DNA of 64,000 bases from Chlorobiota bacterium (GTDB lineage: Bacteria; Bacteroidota; Bacteroidia; Bacteroidales; JAADGE01): the NCBI GenBank assembly GCA_013152535.1, contig JAADGE010000038.1, positions 1 to 64,000 on the forward strand, read 5' to 3'. The translations under genes and the position numbers were made by a program. The notes beneath the pieces were generated by a model. The model was not told where the DNA came from. It saw only the letters and a program-made list of their open reading frames with translations, and did not search any database. Below, one piece after another: positions 59,162 to 64,000 of the stretch (positions are counted from its first letter, which is position 1; the number at the start of each line of letters is the position of its first letter).

Positions 59162-60184
59162 ATGCATAAATACAGTTTTAAAGACGATTATTCAGAAGGG
59201 GCACATCCTGAAATTCTTAAAGTGTTAACTGATACAAATTACACACAAACAATTGGCTACGGAGAAGATGAATTCTCGGAAAAAGCCCGAAAACTTATTA
59301 AAGAAAAGATTAATAACCGGAATGTTGACATTCATTTTGCAACCGGCGGAACACAAGCAAATTTAATTGTAATATCTTCGATATTAAAACCGCATCATTC
59401 CGTAATTGCTGCAACTACAGCACATATTGAAGTGCACGAAGCCGGAGCAATTGAGGCAACCGGGCATAAAATTAATACTGTTGAAACAAAAGACGGTAAA
59501 TTATCACCGGATTTAGTTCGGGGCGTTATTGATTATCATACAGATGAGCATATGGTGAAACCGAAAATGGTTTTTATATCAAATTCTACCGAAACAGGAA
59601 CAATATATTCGAAAAAAGAACTGACAGAATTATATGAATTCTGCAAAAAAAATAAGCTGTATTTATATATTGACGGTGCACGTTTGGCATCTGCTTTAAC
59701 TTCCGAAAAAAATGATTTAACTTTAAACGACATATCTGAATTAACAGATATTTTTTATATCGGCGGAACAAAAAACGGTGCATTACTCGGAGAAGCAATT
59801 GTAATAAATAATGATGAATTAAAAGAAGATTTTAGATTTTATCTCAAACAAAAAGGTGCTTTGCTTGCAAAAGGAAGAGTGCTCGGTGTTCAGTTTCTGA
59901 CTTTATTTAAAGATAATCTATATTTCCGACTTGCAGAATATGCCAATAAAAATGCAAAGAGAATTGCCGATGCTTTTAAAAGTAAAGGATATAGATTTCT
60001 GTCAGAACCTGCTACAAATCAGCTGTTTCCCATATTGCCGAATGAGTTGATTAACAAGTTGCATAAAAAGTATGATTTTTATGTATGGTCAAAAATTGAT
60101 AAAAAGTATTCAGCCGTAAGGATAATTTGTTCTTGGGCAACAAAAGAGGACGATGTTGCTGCGTTTATTGATGAAATAATTTGA
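59162..60184 (+). CDS. ltaE: Low-specificity L-threonine aldolase
   Basis: 340 aa from the ATG at 59162; the track's start at 59120 runs through the GC hairpin and is not credible. It is a PLP fold-type I enzyme that cleaves threonine or allo-threonine to glycine and acetaldehyde. Motifs are FKDDYSEGAHPEIL, TQTIGYGEDEFSEKARKLIKE, FATGGTQANLIVISS, HIEVHEAGAIEATGHKI, YLYIDGARLASAL (the Asp that holds the pyridine ring) and the Schiff-base lysine in YIGGTKNGALLGEA. The stop lies 4 bp before the pbpC start. Confidence 0.9.
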   Translation: MHKYSFKDDYSEGAHPEILKVLTDTNYTQTIGYGEDEFSEKARKLIKEKINNRNVDIHFATGGTQANLIVISSILKPHHSVIAATTAHIEVHEAGAIEATGHKINTVETKDGKLSPDLVRGVIDYHTDEHMVKPKMVFISNSTETGTIYSKKELTELYEFCKKNKLYLYIDGARLASALTSEKNDLTLNDISELTDIFYIGGTKNGALLGEAIVINNDELKEDFRFYLKQKGALLAKGRVLGVQFLTLFKDNLYFRLAEYANKNAKRIADAFKSKGYRFLSEPATNQLFPILPNELINKLHKKYDFYVWSKIDKKYSAVRIICSWATKEDDVAAFIDEII

Positions 60185-60188
60185 AGCT

Positions 60189-62570
60189 GTGCTTATTTAT
60201 CATTATAAAATAAGTATCAAAACGCTTATCCTTGTATTAATCGTAATGATATTAATTTCAGGATATATTTTTATACTTCCTTCTTCACTTTTTGATGAAC
60301 CCGTTAGTACTGTTATCAGAGATAAAAACGGTGAGTTGCTCGGGGCACATATTGCTGACGACGGTCAATATCGTTTTCCTGAAACAGACAGTATTACGTA
60401 CAAATTTCAAAAAGCAATTACAACTTTTGAAGATAAACGGTTTTATTATCATCCCGGAGTTGATTTGTTGAGTTTGATACGAGCTGTATATCAGAATTTT
60501 AAAGCCCGAAAGATTGTGAGCGGAGGAAGTACGATAACAATGCAGGTAATTCGGCTTTCGCGAAAGGGCAAAGCAAGAACTGTTCGGGAAAAGATTAAAG
60601 AAATAATATTGGCAACGCGTTTGGAATTTTCGTATTCCAAAAATGAAATATTAAAAATGTATGCTTCAAATGCACCTTTCGGCGGAAATGTTGTAGGTAT
60701 TGATGCGGCGGCTTGGCGATGGTTCGGGACAAGTGCCGATAAATTGTCTTGGGCACAAACAGCAACATTGGCGGTTTTGCCTAATTCTCCGGCACTTATT
60801 CACCCCGGCAGAAACCGTAATGCATTGAGAAAAAAAAGAAATCGATTACTTAAAAAACTTTTCGATAAAGAGATAATTAATCAAGAAACTTATGAATTAG
60901 CAACAGACGAGGATGTTCCGGAAATTACGAAACGATTTCCTAATACAGCACAACATCTTTTGATGCGAATTTATACAGAAAAAAAACATATAAGCAGAAC
61001 AACTGTTGATGCCGATATTCAAAAAAAAGTAAATCAAATTGCCAAAAAACATTTTGCCCGCCTTTCCGGAAACCGTATATATAATTCTGCAATTCTGGTA
61101 CTTGATGTTCAGACAGGTGCCGTTATTGCCTATATGGGAAATTATTCGGGTAATTCGGGTAACAATTCCGAAAAAGTTGATATTATAACTTCCGTCAGAA
61201 GTACAGGCAGCATTTTAAAACCTTTTTTATATGCTTCAATGCTCAGCGAGGGTGTTATACTGCCAAATACTTTGGTATTTGATATTCCTACACGCATAGG
61301 CGGATACACACCTAAAAATTACGGAAGATCCTATGACGGTGCTGTTCCTGCAAAAGAAGCATTGGCACGTTCGCTGAATATTCCGGCTGTAAGAATGTTG
61401 CGAAAATACGGACAGGAAAAATTTTATCACAAGTTGAAAGAAATCGGACTTACAAGTTTGAATTATCCTCCGGATCATTACGGATTATCATTGATTCTCG
61501 GAGGCTGTGAAGGCAGCTTATGGGATATTTGCGGTGCTTATGCTTCAATGGCAAGAAGTTTAAATAATTATGAAAAATATGCTTATCAGTATAAAAAATC
61601 TGATTATCACCCGCCCGCTTTTGATTTAAATAAAATTGAAAAGAAAGATAAAAATGGTGAATATGAACAACGTTCGTATTTTTCGGCATCGGCAATATGG
61701 TTTACATTTAAAGCAATGTTGGATGTGGAACGACCCGACGATGAATCTAATTGGCGAATGTTTCAATCATCAGAACCTATAGCTTGGAAAACAGGGACAA
61801 GTTTCGGCTTCAGAGATGCTTGGGCAATAGGTATTACACCGAAATATGTTGTAGGTGTGTGGGCAGGAAATGCCGACGGAGAAGGACGACCCGGCATTGT
61901 AGGCGTAAAAGCTGCCGCTCCTGTTTTGTTTGATGTTTTTGATATTTTGTCCGATGCCGATGCTTGGTTTACGATGCCCGAAACTGATATGGTACATGCG
62001 GACATTTGTAAAGAAAGCGGATATTCGGCATCCGTAAATTGTAATAATATTATTGATGAACTTATTCCTGCAAGCGGAACCGGAACAGATGCTTGTCCTT
62101 TTCATAAAATTATTCATCTTGATAAAAGTGAAAAGTTTCGCGTAAATGCAAGTTGTGAAGATTTGGATAATATTATAACAAAATCGTGGTTTATTTTACC
62201 GCCTGCCGTTGAAAATTATTACAAAAGAAAAAATGCCTTTTACAAATATTTGCCGCCTTACCGCTCTGATTGTAAGGGTAATACCGATGATGAAAAAAAT
62301 ATGGAACTGATTTATCCCTTTAAAGATACGAAAATATATGTTCCTGTTGATTTGGACGGGAAACTCGGTAAAACAGTTTTTGAAGCAGCTCACAGAAATA
62401 AAAATGCCGTTATTTTTTGGTATGTTGATGACAAATTAGTCGGACAAACAAAAGGTATTCATCAAATTGAATTAAGTCCGAAACGAGGAGAACATATTTT
62501 AACTTTAATTGACCAAAACGGCGAAAAAATTGTTAAAAAGTTTGAAATATTAAATAAAAGAAGAAAATAA
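60189..62570 (+). CDS. pbpC: Penicillin-binding protein 1C
   Basis: 793 aa with a GTG start directly after the ltaE stop, so translation is probably coupled. N-terminal membrane anchor (ISIKTLILVLIVMILISGYIFIL), glycosyltransferase domain (FEDKRFYYHPGVD, GGSTITMQVIRLSRKGKARTVREKIKEIILATRLE, FGGNVVGIDAAAWRWFG), then transpeptidase domain with SILK (STGSILKPFLYA), SLN (ARSLNIPAVRML) and KTG (AWKTGTSFGFRDAWAIG). A C-terminal BiPBP_C-type domain (about 700-793: IYPFKDTKIYVPVDLDGKLG) completes the PBP1C layout. It polymerises and cross-links peptidoglycan in the periplasm, or, as in E. coli, mainly polymerises. Confidence 0.94.
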   Translation: MLIYHYKISIKTLILVLIVMILISGYIFILPSSLFDEPVSTVIRDKNGELLGAHIADDGQYRFPETDSITYKFQKAITTFEDKRFYYHPGVDLLSLIRAVYQNFKARKIVSGGSTITMQVIRLSRKGKARTVREKIKEIILATRLEFSYSKNEILKMYASNAPFGGNVVGIDAAAWRWFGTSADKLSWAQTATLAVLPNSPALIHPGRNRNALRKKRNRLLKKLFDKEIINQETYELATDEDVPEITKRFPNTAQHLLMRIYTEKKHISRTTVDADIQKKVNQIAKKHFARLSGNRIYNSAILVLDVQTGAVIAYMGNYSGNSGNNSEKVDIITSVRSTGSILKPFLYASMLSEGVILPNTLVFDIPTRIGGYTPKNYGRSYDGAVPAKEALARSLNIPAVRMLRKYGQEKFYHKLKEIGLTSLNYPPDHYGLSLILGGCEGSLWDICGAYASMARSLNNYEKYAYQYKKSDYHPPAFDLNKIEKKDKNGEYEQRSYFSASAIWFTFKAMLDVERPDDESNWRMFQSSEPIAWKTGTSFGFRDAWAIGITPKYVVGVWAGNADGEGRPGIVGVKAAAPVLFDVFDILSDADAWFTMPETDMVHADICKESGYSASVNCNNIIDELIPASGTGTDACPFHKIIHLDKSEKFRVNASCEDLDNIITKSWFILPPAVENYYKRKNAFYKYLPPYRSDCKGNTDDEKNMELIYPFKDTKIYVPVDLDGKLGKTVFEAAHRNKNAVIFWYVDDKLVGQTKGIHQIELSPKRGEHILTLIDQNGEKIVKKFEILNKRRK

Positions 62571-62735
62571 ACAGCAAAAGTAGTTTTTCCGACTAATGCA
62601 CTACAATTATATAAAAGCGAAAAATTGATTCTGTATTAAAACTGAATTTACAAGAATTAATTTTTACGGATAATCGGTTTTTTTTACAATTTTGCGAATA
62701 AATGTGATGTTATATAAATGTAAAATAAAACTATG

Positions 62736-62762
62736 TTTGCTGCTTAATAAAATTTATATTTG
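62736..62762 (+). promoter_or_regulatory. Promoter of the UDP-glucose dehydrogenase gene
   Basis: -33 TTTG (62736-62739) and -7 TATATTTG (62755-62762) with 15 bp between. The leader to the ATG is about 30 nt. Confidence 0.55.
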
Positions 62763-62791
62763 CAAAAAATATAATTAATAAAATAGTTATT

Positions 62792-64000
62792 ATGAAAATA
62801 GCAATGGTTGGAACAGGTTATGTAGGATTAGTTTCAGGAACTTGTTTTGCAGAAGCGGGTATTAATGTTACTTGTGTTGATATTGACGAACATAAGATTC
62901 AAAAATTAAATGCCGGTTTTGTACCTATTTATGAACCCGGACTGGAAAAATTAATTAAGGAAAATACAGAAGCAGGAAGATTAATCTTTACAAGTAATTT
63001 AGCGGAAAACTTAAAAGATGTTCAAGTAGTTTTCAGTGCGGTAGGGACACCTCCGGATGAAGACGGCAGTGCTGATTTATCTTATGTACTTCAAGTTGCG
63101 GAAGATGTCGGGAAAAATATGTCGGATTATTTAGTTTTTGTTACAAAAAGTACAGTGCCGATAGGAACAGCCGAAAAAGTAAAAAAAGTTATTAAAAAAG
63201 AACTGGATAAACGAAATGTAAATATTGAATTTGATATTGCCTCAAACCCCGAATTTTTAAAAGAAGGAAGTGCAGTACAGGATTTTATGAGACCGGACAG
63301 AATTGTAATCGGAATAGAGTCGGAAAAAGCCGAAAAAATTATGAGACGACTTTATAATCCTTTTGTTCTTAACGGGCATCCGATTCTTTTTATGGATATT
63401 CCTTCTGCAGAAATGACAAAATACACCGCAAATGCTATGTTGGCTACTAAAATAAGCTTTATGAATGATATTGCTAATTTATGTGAAATTGTGGGTGCCG
63501 ATGTTACAAATGTCAGAAAAGGAATTGGTTCAGATACCAGAATCGGTAATAAATTTATATATGCCGGAGCAGGATACGGAGGTTCATGTTTTCCTAAAGA
63601 TGTTAAAGCTCTTATAAAAACTGCCGAAGAAAATAACTATTCTTTAGAAATTCTTAAAGCAGTTGAGAATGTAAATGAAAGGCAAAAATCCGTATTATAT
63701 AATAAATTATATACTTATTTTAAAGGAAACTTAAAAGGGAAAAAAATTGCAATTTGGGGCTTAGCATTTAAACCGAATACTGATGATATGAGGGAAGCTC
63801 CGGCTATTGTATTAATTAAGAAATTATTGAATGCGGGAGCCGAAATAAATGCTTACGATCCGGCTGCTGTACACGAAGCAAAAAGAATTTTAGGAGAAAT
63901 AATCAATTATTCCGAGAACAAATCAGATGCGTTGAAAGATGCAGATGCACTTTTATTAGTAACCGAATGGACTGAATTCAGAGTTCTGGATTACAAAAAA
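62792..64000 (+). CDS. ugd: UDP-glucose 6-dehydrogenase (3' end outside the window)
   Basis: Not in the ORF track because it has no stop before the window ends; 403 codons are present of a usual 430-440. It starts MKIAMVGTGYVGLVSGTCFAEAGINVTCVDID, the NAD-binding GxGxxG motif. VFSAVGTPPDEDGSADLSYV, FVTKSTVPIGT, SNPEFLKEGSAVQDFMRPDRIVIG, the catalytic Cys in GYGGSCFPKDVKAL, and IAIWGLAFKPNTDDMREAPA follow. It oxidises UDP-glucose to UDP-glucuronate for surface polysaccharide synthesis and probably opens a polysaccharide locus that continues beyond the window. Confidence 0.93.
   Translation, partial: MKIAMVGTGYVGLVSGTCFAEAGINVTCVDIDEHKIQKLNAGFVPIYEPGLEKLIKENTEAGRLIFTSNLAENLKDVQVVFSAVGTPPDEDGSADLSYVLQVAEDVGKNMSDYLVFVTKSTVPIGTAEKVKKVIKKELDKRNVNIEFDIASNPEFLKEGSAVQDFMRPDRIVIGIESEKAEKIMRRLYNPFVLNGHPILFMDIPSAEMTKYTANAMLATKISFMNDIANLCEIVGADVTNVRKGIGSDTRIGNKFIYAGAGYGGSCFPKDVKALIKTAEENNYSLEILKAVENVNERQKSVLYNKLYTYFKGNLKGKKIAIWGLAFKPNTDDMREAPAIVLIKKLLNAGAEINAYDPAAVHEAKRILGEIINYSENKSDALKDADALLLVTEWTEFRVLDYKK

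Overview
The window is chromosomal DNA from an AT-rich member of the Bacteroidota. I base this on three things seen in the sequence. Many genes are preceded by the phylum's -7 promoter element TAnnTTTG, while Shine-Dalgarno sequences are mostly absent. There are secreted proteins with type IX secretion C-terminal sorting domains of both kinds (type A at 41047-42621, a gliding-motility/CHU_C-like type B at 52214-53722). The gene families are also typical of the phylum (SiaC/DUF1987, GH3-serine hydrolase fusion, phosphotransferase-RapZ fusion). A genus cannot be named from this. There are no rRNA or tRNA genes, CRISPR arrays or prophages in the window.

Layout. 1-4.5 kb: the internally deleted end of a REP-associated (Y1) transposase, HMG-CoA lyase, a zinc-knuckle methyltransferase, a lipocalin-like lipoprotein next to a TIR-TM-lipocalin protein, and two small membrane proteins. 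4546-4807: a 262-bp non-coding element with about 29-bp imperfect terminal inverted repeats and a long internal hairpin (MITE-like). 4.8-10 kb: a TolC-like protein, PepD, a YigZ/IMPACT protein, a lipoprotein, and a membrane-protein/XRE-regulator pair. 9.87-10.4 kb: an intergenic repeat that carries its own promoter-like sequence, a relic of an OmpA-family gene, and palindromes. 10.5-14.1 kb: divergent pabB and pabA, an RNase HI with an extra N-terminal domain, and dnaN. 14.2-20.8 kb: a complete tetR-tolC-adaptor-RND efflux operon.

21-28.7 kb: an exported lipoprotein, a kinase-RapZ fusion, a 1277-aa MMPL-acyltransferase-methyltransferase fusion, an HD-like protein with higher G+C than its surroundings, and a YoeB/YefM toxin-antitoxin pair. 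29-43.3 kb: isocitrate dehydrogenase, a C69 dipeptidase, an exported WD40-caspase protein, ornithine aminotransferase, an OmpA-type lipoprotein, a CDF transporter behind a frameshifted glutamine-amidotransferase lipoprotein, a VWA lipoprotein, a papain-like protease with Ser in place of Cys, and a HAD phosphatase. 43.4-54.2 kb: a GH3-serine hydrolase fusion, XerD, a double Usp protein, an M16 protein lacking its zinc site, a Rel-family protein with an apparently dead synthetase, a type B T9SS protein and SiaC. 54.4-64 kb: a HExxH-propeller-barrel outer-membrane protein, an orphan ParA with a small partner, threonine aldolase, PBP1C and UDP-glucose dehydrogenase (cut by the window end).

Most of the window is ordinary chromosome with short operons. 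No single large new defence or biosynthetic cluster is evident. The most interesting items are local: the 262-bp element, the 10-bp tandem duplication that breaks the amidotransferase gene, the ParA/small-partner pair, several multi-domain fusions (TIR-lipocalin, MMPL-PlsC-methyltransferase, WD40-caspase, HExxH-propeller-barrel), and a series of enzymes that keep their fold but have lost catalytic residues (Rel synthetase, papain-like protease, M16, GH3, HD). All functional calls come from reading motifs by eye; no database search was run.
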